In this document: positions 37,366 through 49,315 of the stretch, piece after piece
How positions within the stretch are numbered: the stretch's first letter is position 1
Layout of the letters: each line of letters opens with the position of its first letter
NCBI GenBank assembly: GCA_015680685.1
Contig: MNCI01029340.1
Span: forward strand, 414,382-478,381
Source of the DNA: Gnetum montanum
Lineage: Eukaryota > Streptophyta > Gnetopsida > Gnetales > Gnetaceae
Length of the DNA stretch: 64,000 nt
Reading direction: 5' to 3'
The notes under the pieces: model-generated
What the model was told of the DNA's origin: nothing
Seen by the model: only the letters and a program-made list of their open reading frames with translations
Database searches by the model: none
Made by a program: the position numbers and the translations under genes

Positions 37366-38899
37366 GCCTCTACATCTAAGTTTTGCATGAAACCTTGGGT
37401 AGAGGTTCTAGACAAGATGAAGTTCATATGTGAAGTGGCCAAGGACTATGTTATATTTTCCTTAGTTGTTTTGCTATATTATAGAGGTATATTTGGTTGT
37501 AAATTATGTTTATAGTTATATTTATGGTTATGCATTGTTTACAGTCTCATTAGTAGTGTGGGACCCTAGCTGCAACATGGAGTTTGACTCCTTGCCAAAG
37601 CTTTCCTCCAATGTTCAAAATATATCCTTGAATTTGTATGAAACTATTACTGATCTTTTAGTTTTGTGCAAAAAAACTTCATAGAAGTTCCAAATGTCTA
37701 ATGAATCCCTATGGGAGAAAGTTGTGGCCTTAAGGGGAAAAATCAAGTGGTAGGCTAAGATGATCAAGGATCTCTAGGATTACAAGGCCTTTTTGGAAGT
37801 CTAAGTGGCTAACTCAAAGAGCCTACAAACCAAAGAGTTCACATGGGCTTGCTATTGGAACATCATCCATAACAAGGTGGCACTTTCTAGGGAGATGGCA
37901 GAGCAGTGGATGTAGATGGATCTTATCTCTCAAAAACCCAAGGTCCTTGGGTCCTAGAATGGGGCTAGACACAAAAGGATCATAAGAGAAAATATAAAGC
38001 TAATTGGAAGACATACATTAGGTGGCTTAAGGAGGAGATGACTCAATAGTGTAAGAGAGAGCTATTCATCTAGGAAATTTAGGCAAATAATGCTTACAAG
38101 CTCTTTGAAATAACTTTCACGGTGGCTAAATCTCTTACTCCTTAAGTCACTATGGCTATAGGTGAGACTTCTAAAACTATAGTATCATGGGACTCGCCTA
38201 ATTGGACCTAAGTGGATCCAACAAACATCATCATAGGTATTAATTTTGGGGATGTTAATTAGGCCAACATGATGAAAGACTAGATCCTAGATCATTTAGA
38301 GACTGCTCTTCAATATCTACCCTTAGAGATCATCGAGCCAAATTCCTTGCAGGTTTGATATATTTATATTTTTTTTTTAATTTTTTTCTTAAGTTATCGG
38401 TTTTTTGTTGGTTAGTAATTGTATTTATGTTGCTATATTTTAGGCACTAGAAGATTTTTTCGGCCCTAGTAATGAGGGTGATGATGATCCAGAACCACCT
38501 CCTCTAGATGTGCCTTAGGATCCCCCAGTTATCCATGAGTTTTTTCTTATCATTGACAAAATGATGTTTATGTTTGTTGATGTTGATGGCTAGTGTTAGC
38601 TAAAACTTTTTCATGGATGATTTTATGATTATTATTTGTTATTATTTAAACCCTTTACCACATTATGTGGCTATGTCTCTATATTGTAGTAAACATTTTA
38701 AATTTTAAGTTTTGGTTTTAGTTTTACTTATACTATTCTAGTGTTGTAGTTTTATCATGGCTTTATGGCTTTAAGGTTTTAAGATTATAAACATTGTAAA
38801 TGACTATGTTGTAGATGGCTACATTGGCTATATTGGCTATAAGTGTTGAAAATGGCTAGGATACAAGGTTATAAAGGGCCATAGGATAGGGATTTCTTA

Positions 38900-39007
38900 C
38901 TAGTTTTAGGCCAGAGGGGACCATGCAATATTTCCAATTTAAGGCCATGGCAGGTCATGCATTTGATGTAGAATCAGTTTGCTAGTTTTAGGCCATGGTG
39001 GCCTAGG
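38900..39007. repeat. Hairpin array E-iii, after protease
   Basis: Three units (TAGTTTTAGGCC-loop, AATTTAAGGCCATGGCAGGTC, AGTTTTAGGCCATGGTGGCC). It lies between the 3' end of the antisense gene and the 3' end of E's gag-protease, where the two converge. Confidence 0.6.
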
Positions 39008-39519
39008 TCTTAAGGAAAGATATGTTTTTGTTTGTTTTATGTTTTAAGATTTTTATGGGTTTTCTAGTTTTAAAGTTTTTATGAGTTCTTTTATTCTTAT
39101 ATTAGGCTAAAAAGGGAAAATAAAGAAAGAAAAAGATTTAATACATAAAAATGTAAAAAAAGTAAATCCTTAGGCTACATGCAGAAAAATGTCAAAATAA
39201 ACCAAGTAAAAGACATACATAGGTAACAAGAAAATCTAGGCTAACTAGCTATTAATACACATGGTTATAATGTTAGAAGGACATAGGATGGAAGGATCAG
39301 GGGTGTACCTTGTGTAAATGCTTTCTAATCTTTGAGAGGTTAGGAAATTTGTATGACCTATTTTACACAAGTTTGTACTCTACATTCCCTTCGTTGATGA
39401 TGTTGAAAGGGAGTTCTTCCCATAGCATGTCTCATGACATATTATTACTATTTTTGGCATTTTTCATTCTCTTGGGTTATGTAACTCTATGTCTAGGAGT
39501 TTCTTCTTGAAACTTTACT

Positions 39520-42330
39520 TCTAACCCTTACTTTATATCCATGTTTTTGATAGTTAGGGGAGCAACATTTTCATCATGAATAATGATTTCACCTTCCTCA
39601 TAAGGAAGGTGACTTTCTTGTTGAATAGGTAAGGATACAACTCATAGTTGAGCCAACCAAGGTATTCTTAAGATAAGGTTAAATCTTGGTGTTTCCTCTA
39701 CCACCCAAAAATTCACAACTGTGGAGAATTTCTTCCCTGCCACAAAGTCTAAGGAGATAGATCCCTTAACAAAAACCCATGATCCATTAAAGGAATTGAG
39801 AGCTAATGTTGTTGTACATTGTATTTGGTTAGTCAAGCCTAAACATTCAACTATGATTAATGGGATGACATTCATTGTAGCTCCATTGTCCACATGCACC
39901 TGATGCACCTTGTACTACCCCACTCAGATTATGATGAAAAGATAAGCCTTGGTTACTTTACCATTTTGGGAACTAGTTTTAATTTCACTATTGTGGAATA
40001 CCAACGATGTTGACTTTGTCTCCCTGGGTGAAGAAGGCACCATCACCACATGGATGGATTCTTTATTAGTGAGAATGTCTTCACTAACAATGATGGAAGT
40101 CAACATCTTGACTAGTGCTTCACAATGTATAGTAGAAGATATGATCAAGTCATATAGGCTCAAGGTTATGATTTTCTATTTAAGAGACTGCTTGACTTGC
40201 TCCATTGCACTTAGGAAGTTTTTGTCATTGGCCATTGACTTGTCATCCTAGTTGTGCTTAACTTCCTCCATGCATTCCAAAATGTGCACTTCCATTTTTG
40301 ATTGTTGTGGGTTTTCCTCTTTTCCTCTCCCTTGGCTCTTAGTTTCCTTCCATGGTTTGCTTGTCCAAGTAGCATGGGTTACATAGGTCATGAGTATTAA
40401 TGATACGAGAGTGGGTTTTGGTGGATCCACTTCCTTTCATACCTTAGATTGCTTATCATCCTTGTTGCTATGCTTTTTCTTAGGCTTCTTCATTTGCTTG
40501 GATGATGTCTTTTGGTTGTTATTGTTGGTTTGTTATGAAGAGGATGTGGCATTACCCACCATGGGGGTCACTATTTCATGGTAGGAATAGGTTGGATTGT
40601 AATGACCTAGGGAACCATGATGACAAAAGGCTCATTAAGGGACATCCATGATGGTATCCTCACAAAAAGGGGGCTCTTCAGCTTGTGGAAGTTGAAGAGC
40701 CCCTTTTGTTGGAAAGGAGGGTGGGGGGACAAGGGGAGGTAACTGAATCATGAATGGTTCCATTACAAACCTTAGATTATCATTAAAATTGAATGATGAT
40801 ATAATGTATTCACTATTATTGGCATTCAATGGATATTTATACACTTGCATCAACTAGTTCAATGGTCAAACAAGGTTAGAAGCATCTAGGACCAACTCTC
40901 CCTTATTTGTTATCTTTTGTAGATCATCCTTTAATTCATAGTAGAAATTACTATCATGATTAGGCAATTGATGATAGTAGCAAAAGTAGTCAAGCTTGAA
41001 ATATTTAGGTACCTGAGGGTCATCTTTCATTACTTGAGTGGGGTCTTTGGCTATCTCACATAGCCTTTCATGCTTTTTATGAGTAGTTTTAGTCATTTTC
41101 CTCTATTGTATATGCCCACTCTTCAACAATTGATCTAAGAGATTAGATAACTTCAAAGGAAATCTAGTGTATTTCATCCTATCCTTCTGCTAAAAGTTAG
41201 ATCTAGATGAGGTTGATGGCTAGTTATTTTGATTGTTAGTAAGGGCTTTGGGTAGATTGGCTCTTGGCCCTTGGTCATCTTTGGCCACTATTACCACTAG
41301 CACATTGTTTTACTTACTTCTCTCCTTATCCCCTCAGGTGTGTTGGTTTTTGTATGCCATATAGGATCATGGCTAGCCTTCGTGGCATCCTATATGTTCT
41401 AAGTATGGGATACTGCTTGACTGAGTGACCATAGGTCAAGGTAGTATAGCTTGCTCTTGATCAAATCATTAACTATCCTCTTTAATATAGCCAAAAGGTG
41501 GGCTTTAGCTATTGGTTCTAGTATCTCATTAAGCAGACTATTCCATTGTTGGATGAACTTCTACACTAGTTCAAGTGATCCCTACTTGACTTCATCAACT
41601 AGTCAAGTCTAGTGTTGGGCTTCAACTTGTACTTAAAGTGGTTAAAAAATTATGATATAAGGTTTTCTAGAGAGGATATAGATCCTCTAGGTAAGGCACA
41701 ATACCAATCAAGTGCTTTCCTTGTAAGGGACATAGGGAATATCCTTACGATTATGTGCATCCATGGTTATAATAACAAGCACTCAGATTAAAAGGTTATG
41801 AGATGAGCATTGGGATTACCCTTAACATTGTATTTCATGAACTAGAAGATGGGAACACCTAGAGTAAGCATCAAAGGTAGGACCATAAGACTGATGGGAT
41901 TGTCTTGGTAAAAGTTCATAACCTTAATGGTTTGAGATGTAGAGGCTTTAAGCCTCTTCAATTTCTCCATTAGTTCTTGGATCATCTAAAATGCCTAATC
42001 TAGTCACTAGGATACCCTCATCAACTATGGTGTTTGTACAAAGGGTTGTGACAATTTCTAGGAGGCCTATGGCCTTGCTATCAATTGTGACATGAAGGGG
42101 AGAGGTTATGTTATTGCAATGGTTAGTGGGTCAAATAAAGAAAATGATGTTTGTGTTAATATGTGGGGCACAAATGGAATGAAGGGGGTGTATGATCCCT
42201 AGGTTACTTAAGGGCCCATGGTGGATCCTACCTAAGTGGTTAGAGGGTTGGTGGTGGTAATCACCACCAATGATAGTTGTACCAATCTAGGTTGGGTGGC
42301 AAATGTCATGGAAAAGTGAAATGTGGTAGA
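39520..42330 (-). pseudogene. Element E gag (rest) and protease
   Basis: Read from 42330 downwards. Gag remains are scattered; the recognisable part is 41096-40866 (DYFCYYHQLPNHDSNFYYEL followed by KDDLQKI), which corresponds to the C-x2-H ... H motif region of Tat-type gag. 40163-39924 starts MSLYDLIISSTIHCE like B and C. The protease is 39908-39642: VHVDNGATMNVIPL has D-N-G at the active site, and NLILRIPWLAQL is the conserved second region. The sequence ends about 500 bases before hairpin array E-iii. Its N-terminal part lies beyond insertion C at 60064-60640. Many stops. Confidence 0.75.
42326..42330. repeat. Target duplication, left side of C
   Basis: GTAGA directly before C's left LTR; identical GTAGA at 60059-60063. 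Confidence 0.9.
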
Positions 42331-43799
42331 TGTTGCGACTAAAAACATCTGCGGCTGGAAAACATTGACAGGTTGTCGGTCGTGACAATCTTAACCCCGA
42401 ATTTGTGCAAGGGCCATGTTGGATAAAATGGAAATGGGGTGCCCTGAATGATCTGGTCAATCAAACAGGAACTTAGTCGGTGTTAATATAACCTTTTGCA
42501 AACAGATAATTTGAAAATGAGAGTTGTAGCATAAAATGATAACTTTAAATGCAAAAGGGATAGAAAATAATGTAAAAATGCAATGACAGGTAGGAAAACA
42601 AAGTAAATTGCAATTATAAAAATGCACTACTTCAAGAATGTGAATTCACTCTGTCAAGGTGGATACAATTGGTTGCACGACATTGGGAGGCGCAGAGATC
42701 CCAAAGGTAACCAAGATGTTTAGAGTAAGACAGTTGTATGTTTGAACATGGACTTGGGAGTCAACAATGCAAAATGCTATGGGGCTAGCAAGAAAGAGTA
42801 GAACAGAATGCCAAANNNNNNNNNNNNNNNNNNNNNNNNNNNNNNNNNNNNNNNNNNNNNNNNNNNNNNNNNNNNNNNNNNNNNNNNNNNNNNNNNNNNN
42901 NNNNNNNNNNNNNNNNNNNNNNNNNNNNNNNNNNNNNNNNNNNNNNNNNNNNNNNNNNNNNNNNNNNNNNNNNNNNNNNNNNNNNNNNNNNNNNNNNNNN
43001 NNNNNNNNNNNNNNNNNNNNNNNNNNNNNNNNNNNNNNNNNNNNNNNNNNNNNNNNNNNNNNNNNNNNNNNNNNNNNNNNNNNNNNNNNNNNNNNNNNNN
43101 NNNNNNNNNNNNNNNNNNNNNNNNNNNNNNNNNNNNNNNNNNNNNNNNNNNNNNNNNNNNNNNNNNNNNNNNNNNNNNNNNNNNNNNNNNNNNNNNNNNN
43201 NNNNNNNNNNNNNNNNNNNNNNNNNNNNNNNNNNNNNNNNNNNNNNNNNNNNNNNNNNNNNNNNNNNNNNNNNNNNNNNNNNNNNNNNNNNNNNNNNNNN
43301 NNNNNNNNNNNNNNNNNNNNNNNNNNCTCCAATAGAGTTGCTACACTATGCTACGCTACGTAGCATAGCATAGCATAGCAACCAACATGGCCTATTTTTT
43401 GCTGAGTTTGCTATTTTCTTGTGAAGGAGCCATTGTTGAAGAACTTGAAGCCGAGTGAAGTAACTATTTTCGAAGGTCAGAGGCACTAACTTAGTGTAAT
43501 TGAAAATCACTAAGTAGGTTGAGCCTTCCTATCTTGCTTTTGCTACACTATGCCATGCTATGTAGCGTATCATAGTGTAGAACCTTGTCTTGCAACAATT
43601 TATGGTTGACTTTTTGAACAATTTTCTCCCGAAGCTTGCTACACTATATAGCGTATCGTAGCAAACTCCTTGACTAGAAAACTTGCCAAACTACATAGGC
43701 TAAACTCAAAACATCCACTTCTTGCATAAGTGACATGATGCTGCCTGAATTGCAAAGACCTAGTGAAGCAAGAATGCCCTAAAAATTTAGGGTGTTTCA
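42331..43799 (-). repeat. Left (3') LTR of element C, with assembly gap
   Basis: TGTTGCGACT...GTGTTTCA. 485 known bases before and 473 after a run of 511 N (42816-43326). Aligned to the right LTR, the missing piece corresponds to 58877-59489, 613 bases. It also lacks 96 bases that the right LTR has between two 17-base direct repeats. The palindromic words (GCTACGCTACGTAGCATAGC type) are at 43336-43380, 43540-43582 and 43637-43666. Confidence 0.92.
42816..43326. other. Assembly gap
   Basis: 511 undetermined bases inside the left LTR of C. Any reading frame across it is meaningless. Confidence 1.
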
Positions 43800-43865
43800 T
43801 TGGTCCCTCTTTATCAATGTCTGGAGGATGGGCCCGGGAGACTTTGACAAAGAATATGAAACACC
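43791..43865 (-). other. LTR/polypurine-tract hairpin of element C
   Basis: Outer stem GGTGTTTC (43791-43798) with GAAACACC (43858-43865); inner stem GTCT (43819-43822) with AGAC (43839-43842), extendable with one mismatch. The polypurine tract complement TTGGTCCCTCTTT is at 43800-43812. Confidence 0.65.
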
Positions 43866-44652
43866 ACGAAAGACAAAACACTAACATTGTTGCTTGGTGA
43901 TCGTCAAGATTTCACTTAGCTACACTTGAGAGTGTTGCATTGGTTTTTGCAGGGGGAAAGGGAAAAGTAGGGAGGAAGGAGTTTCAGGAAAAGGATAAAG
44001 ATGAGGCTTAGCAGAGTCCCTCATTGGAGTGCTCGTGAGCAAGTTGTTCACATTTTCATATTTACTTTTGCTAACCTTCAACCTCTCATTGAAACCCTTG
44101 GAGAGGGTGATTGCGAAACAGCTTACGTGCCATTTGTTTTAGGCACGTGAGCTTTTTCCCTCTTACACTTTTGCCTTTTGCTATTTTAGGCATTAGTGTG
44201 GAGGAATTGGCATCAAAGGAGTGGGGAGTTGTTGTAAGTGTGAATACTCTAGAATCCCTGCCTAAGGCATGAATTCTCATTTCAGCTATGGGATCAGCTA
44301 CCACATAGCTAAATGTCACTTGAGGCCAGACGCTGGCAGGTAGTTGGAGGGTAACAATATTGTGGCTGGGCCACAATACTGCCAGAACTCCAATAGTAGG
44401 CACTGATTGAGGAACTATCGTCAGGGTAATGGGCCATGGCGATGGTAGGTCCGGGGGTCAGTGAGATGTCATACGACATCTTTGGGAGATCAGCAAGATG
44501 CCAAGAGTAGCAGCGTTGCATATCTTCTAGATCGTGTTCTCATTGTTTCATGAACTACATTCTGTAACTGCAATGTCCCACCCCATGTTGGCACTGTGCA
44601 CACTTTCTTGATGTGTACTTGGTGCAGATGCATGCTGGGGACGTGCCGCGAA
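43866..44652 (-). other. 3' region of element C after integrase
   Basis: Sense-strand frames 44403-44086 (105 codons) and 44521-44309 (70 codons) are open but match nothing I recognise, and the other elements have no clear counterpart. I treat this as an untranslated or lost-ORF region. Confidence 0.4.
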
Positions 44653-44988
44653 CCCAGTTTAAGGTCCTGGTAGACCATGTGCTAGTTTAAGGTCCTAGCA
44701 GACCGTTGTGCTGATTTAAGGTCCCAACAGACTGTATGTGCTAGTTTAACATTATAGCAGATGAGCCATGCCAGTTTTATGTTGTAGCAGATGAGCTGTG
44801 CTAGTTTTACGTCATAGCGGATGAGCTGTGCCAGTTTTACATCGTAGCCGATAAGCTGTGCTAGTTTTACATTGTAGTGGATGAGCTATGCCAGTTTTAT
44901 GTTGTGGCATACGTTGGTGAAGCTATGCCAGTTTAACGTCGTAGTGGACATTTGCTTACCTTTGCTAGTTTTACATCGTAGTGGACAT
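44653..44988. repeat. Hairpin array C-i, after integrase
   Basis: About ten units of 30-35 bases, TGTGCTAGTTTTACGTCGTA then GCGGATGAGC. Stems include GGTC-CTGGTA-GACC, GGTC-CTAGCA-GACC and GTC-GTAGCG-GAC. The array overlaps the last codons of the integrase frame. Confidence 0.7.
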
Positions 44989-47900
44989 TTTTCCATCTGC
45001 TCCATGCTTTGAGATGTAGTATGGCTTGAGGTACAAGTAATTCACTAGGTTTTGGAACTTGTTGCTATCCATGTTCGCCAACTTGAAGGCTCCGTTCACA
45101 AAGGCTTTAGTAACCATGTATGGGCCTTCCCAGTTGGCTGAGAATTTTCTCACATGTTCACGGATAGCTTTGAGGATGAGGTCTCCCTTCTATATTGGCC
45201 ATTGATGTGGATTTGCATGGTGTTTTTGTCGTTGCTTACTCTGGTAGTGCTTTATGCGGCTCAACATTTATGCGTGCTCCTCCTATATTGAGTCGAGGTT
45301 GACAATTCTTGACTCACTGTTCTGGGCCTTGCTCTTGACATCAAAGAGGATCATCCAAAGTGACGGTACTTGCAACTCAAGAGGCAACACAGCTTCAGAT
45401 CCATAAACAAGATTGTAAGGAGTCTTACTCATCGCAGTCCTACATGTCATCCTGTAGGCCCATAGAACATAGAGGATTTGCTCATGCCACCGCCTCTTAT
45501 TGTTGTTAAGAATCCTTTTCAGTAAGTTGATGATGGACTTATTTGTAGCCTCTGCTTGCCCATCCTCCTATAGGTAAAATGGGGAGGAGAATGATTGCTT
45601 GATGCCTAGATTGTTGCAGAAGGTTTGGGTTTCCATACTACTGAATTGTGGTCCATTGTCGATTACAATAGTGATCAGAAGCCCAAACCTTGTCATAATG
45701 TTATCTAGGATGAAGTGGCAAACTTGTTGAGATGTCATTTTCCTTAGCAGGATAGCTTCTACTCACTTAGTAAAATGCTCAGTGGTGGTGATGATGAAGC
45801 TATGCCCTGTGGAGGACTTAGGCGTGATAGGTCCTATGAGGTCTAGTCCCCATCATTGGAAAGGCCACGTGATCTGCATTGGGTGCAGCTTCGTAGGTGA
45901 GACGTGTATGAGATTTTCATATCTCTGGCATGTGTCACACGACTTGACCTTTGACAGGCAATCACACTCCATATGGAGCTAGTAGTACCTTAGGCGTCTG
46001 ATTTTTGCAGCCATAGCCCTAGGTGCTATGTGTCGACCATACATTCCCTCATGTACTTCATTAATCACCTTCTACGCCTAATCCTTATGCATGCATACCA
46101 GCAATATCCTATCATAGGAATGCTTGCACAGGGCATCATTTTCCATTAGCTTATATTGCCAGGCACGCTTACAGATTGCATCTGTCTGGGCAGATGTCAA
46201 TCCTCTTGGGGGTTCACCCTATTGCAAGTAGGCTTTAATTTTGGTGTACCACTCTTGGGTGTCCGTAACACTAATAGAGGCCATGTGTCCTGCTTGAGTG
46301 ATGGGCTTAGTAAATTTGAAAATCGAAGTCGGAAGACTTGCAAAAAAGCATGGTGGAATATTTAGTGCTAGGGTAGCTAAGGCATCTGCTATGGTGTTTT
46401 TGTTGTGTGGCACATGTTGCACATCTGTAGTTGCAAACTGTTTGAGTAGGCCTTTTGCTAGGTCACAATAGGGTTGCAAATGCATAGCTTTATAGGCATA
46501 GACCTCAGTGATTTGATTCAAAACTAGTTGTGAATCACCACGAATCTTCAGGTGTTGTATGCGTAGTGTTCAGGCTATTGAGAGACATCTAAGTAGCCCC
46601 CCATACTCTGCCACGTTGTTGGTGTAGGGGAATGTAAAACGATAATCAAATGGATGCATTTCCCCAGAGGGAAACCTAATGATGGCAGTTGCACTACCTC
46701 CTCGCTCAGTTGAGGCATCGTCAAAGTGTAAAGTAGCTTCCAGGTGCGATGGGATGGAATGGATGGTGCTAACATGTTCCTCTGAGAATTTAGGATCTAT
46801 GGTTTCCTGGTCATCAATGGGTGAGGCTGTAAGTTGCATCGTTATAGCTTGACCCTTTGTCGATGATTGGCTCACATAGTGTAAATCGAATTTTGTTGTC
46901 ATTGCTTTCCATCGGGCTATCCTGCTTCTTTCATACAGGTTGTTAGTGATAGCTCAGAGTATGTTGCTCTTTCAAATAATGTTAATTTTATTTCACCTTT
47001 TTAATGTGAATACTAAGGCAAGGCAATTCCTCTCCACCTTGTTTTATTTTACCTCATGCACTATTAATGCATGATTTAGATAGTACACTGGTATCTCAGA
47101 TCCATCGTCTCATTTTTGACATAGCAGTGCTATGATAGATGCATCGAAGGTGGCAACATAGATGAAGAAAGGCTTATCCCTCTATGGCGGATGCATAGTT
47201 GGGAGGTGCAAAAGCTCTTTCTTCAAGTCATCAAAGGCTTTTTGACATTGAGTTGTCCATTCAAAGTTAATCCCTTTCTTTAGAAGATGTTGCATGGGGT
47301 GTAACTTCTCAGTTAACTTTAATATAAACCTTTGTATGAACTGTACCCTACCTTGTAATCCACATAATTCTTTAAGATTTGTGGGAGGTGCCAGGTTGAC
47401 GATGGCCTTAACTTTGTCAGGGTCCACCCGTATTCTAGCCTTCGATACTACAAATCCTAACATGTGTTCGGTTTTCACCCAAAGACACACTTCTTAGGAT
47501 TAATGCGCAAATCATGCATTTGACAACACTTGAGGACTACCCCTAGATCATGTGGGTGATCAACAAATTCTTTGGACTTGACCACTATATCATCCACGTA
47601 TTCATTTAGTGTTTCTAGGATGTAGTCACTGAAGATGTAGGTCATGGCTCACTGGTAGGTTGCTCCAACATTCTTAAGCCCAAAAGGCATCATGGTGTAA
47701 CAAAAGGTACCCCATGGGGTCATGAAGGTTGTTGTTAGCTAATAATCTAGGTTAATGCAAGTTTGGTTGTAGCTAGAGAAATCATCCATGAAGGATAACA
47801 GAGCATGACCAGCCATAGTGTCGATGAGTTGATCGATGCTCGGAAGTGGTAAATCATCTTTGATCGTTTCCTTGTTCAGATCCTAGAAGTCTATATAGAT

Positions 47901-48510
47901 TCGTATTCCTCCTATTTTCTTAGAAACCACAACGATGTTGGAAACCCATTCCGAGTAATCAACTGCATGGATGAAACCAGCTTGGTATAGTTTGGTGATT
48001 TCATCCCTTAAGGCTAGTGCAATTTCTAGTTTAACCTTACGAGCCTTCTGCTTGATTGCCTTCATGTCTAGGTCTAGGACGATGTTGTGCTATATCAACC
48101 TCAGATCTAAACTCAACATGTCGTTGTATGACCATGCAAAGACTTTAATGTTATCTTGCAGAATTTTGGCTACATCTTTGTACGTCTATGCATCTAGGAG
48201 GGAGCTAAGTTTTAATGTTTTTACTTTTCCCTTGGATGTGGTCATAGGTGTCTCGACGAGAGGGTCCTTAGTTACATCCCCAACCTCTAAATCTAGGGTT
48301 TGGACCAGATGCTCGGGCCAGTCTGGGGATGTTCTTAAGGACGCTATGGTGCTAGCTGTGGTTGATTCCCAGTCGATCAGGTCTAGGTTCAATTGTCTTG
48401 TGAGCTTGCCATATGAACCTACTAAAGCAAAAGGGGTGGAGAGATCGCAATGGATTTCCATTTTTTTCTCAGCCTGGCAAAATGAAATGAGACTCTGTTT
48501 AGGAGGCACC
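44971..48510 (-). pseudogene. Element C pol: reverse transcriptase, two RNase H domains, integrase
   Basis: Read from 48510 (MPPKQSLISFCQAEKK, after a possible splice acceptor AATAG) downwards: linker 48509-48186; reverse transcriptase 48065-47500 (ITKLYQAGFIHAVDYSEWVS, TPWGTFCYTMMPFGLKN, catalytic YVDD kept); connection and first RNase H 47490-46900 (FVVSKARIRVDPDKVKAI); second RNase H 46750-46400 (LHFDDASTERGGSATAIIRF, NNVAEYGGLL, HNKNTIADALATLA); integrase 46060-44971 (HEGMYGRH, CDTCQ, WWGLDLIGPI, VIDNGPQFSS, EDGQAEATNKSI, FSANWEGPYMV). The D, D and E of integrase are all readable. In-frame stops occur, for example just after ATYQ in reverse transcriptase, so it is inactive. Two RNase H domains place it in the Tat lineage. 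Confidence 0.92.
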
Positions 48511-48727
48511 TATTTGCAGTAATTGTGTATAGCGAAAACTTGCAAAGCAGCGATAATGTGTTGTATGATATAAAGATTAAAATTTTCCAACTTAAAGTCA
48601 TGGCAGACCTCTAAGGCATGGAGATGTAGAACTGCTAAAAGAAAAAATGTAAAAATGTAAAACCATTGATGTGAGAATGAGAAACTGCTAAAAATGCAAA
48701 TTTGCTGATGCAAAAATGTGAAACTAT

Positions 48728-48956
48728 TAGTTTAATGTCCTTGCAGACTATGAACGTGTAACAGATTGAAATTGCTAGTTTAAGGTCTTTTCAGACCGCT
48801 AACTAGAGTGAAACACTATGCTAAGAATGTTAGTTTAAGGTCTTTTTGGATCGCTAAAGCCAAAGCTATAGTGGGGTTGCTAGTTTAAGGTCTTTCTAGA
48901 CTGGTAAAGTTGTCGCTACACTAAGACTGCTAGTTTAAGGTCTTTCCGGACTGGTT
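48728..48956. repeat. Hairpin array C-ii, before reverse transcriptase
   Basis: Five spaced units, for example TAGTTTAAGGTCTTTTCAGA then CC with stem GGTCT-TTTC-AGACC, and GGTC-TTTCCG-GACT. It lies between reverse transcriptase and the promoter of the antisense gene. Confidence 0.7.
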
Positions 48957-49150
48957 ACTAAAAAAATATATATTTTTTCATTTTTTGGGAAAGCAAATGG
49001 TTAGCTTGAAGCATGCCAAGATCTTTTGCCTAGATCTGCCCATTTTAATTGCCAACAGTGCTACGATGTCGTGGCAAGCATGGTACGCTGCATGGAAAAA
49101 CCCTGTATTAAATGGAGAAAGAGAATGAAAATTTTTCCTTTTTCATCATT

Positions 49151-49160
49151 ATGACCATAA
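49151..49160 (+). promoter_or_regulatory. TATA box of C's antisense gene
   Basis: CCATAAATAG, 156 bases upstream of the predicted start codon position, on the strand of the antisense gene and in a region with no sense coding. Confidence 0.45.
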
Positions 49161-49315
49161 ATAGGAATGAAAGCCTAGTAAGCTTGTCATTCTCACCGTA
49201 AGAGCGTAGAGCCCACATTCAGAGCACAAAGTGATTTCAGAGCACAAAGTGATTGTGCTAACAGAGAGCAAGGTGATTTTTGCATAGCAACAAGGAGGAG
49301 TCTACAAGAAGGACG

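Larger units (their letters stand above)
24099..38518 (+). pseudogene. Antisense FCP1/NIF-like (HAD) gene of element E, split by insertion B
   Basis: Exon model by alignment with the copy in element C: exon 1 24099-24220 (ATG, MKKRGRRSKN; donor GTAGGT), exon 2 25690-26138, exon 3 from about 26222, exon 4 about 26700-27700, exon 5 about 27820-28080 (ends acidic, LEEEEK), exon 6 from 37366 (MKPWVEVLDKMKF), exon 7 37545-38352, exon 8 38444-38518 (acidic, NEGDDDPEPPPLD). Intron 1 is T-rich on this strand. Exon 2 resembles the NLI-interacting-factor/FCP1 phosphatase domain: VELVGIRC where the family has a D-x-D/N-G motif, then LTYILxNFSVMMWS and FQNPPHIVY. Element B sits in the intron right at the exon 6 acceptor. 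Stops and shifts in most exons. The domain call is by eye and the later exons are unknown. Confidence 0.6.

Noticed and set aside
42646-43363. Long open frames across 42646-43363 on both strands
   Set aside because: They consist of undetermined bases in the assembly gap.
44653-44988. CRISPR-like array of 30-35 bp units
   Set aside because: Units are contiguous, degenerate and without distinct spacers, and lie inside a plant retrotransposon.
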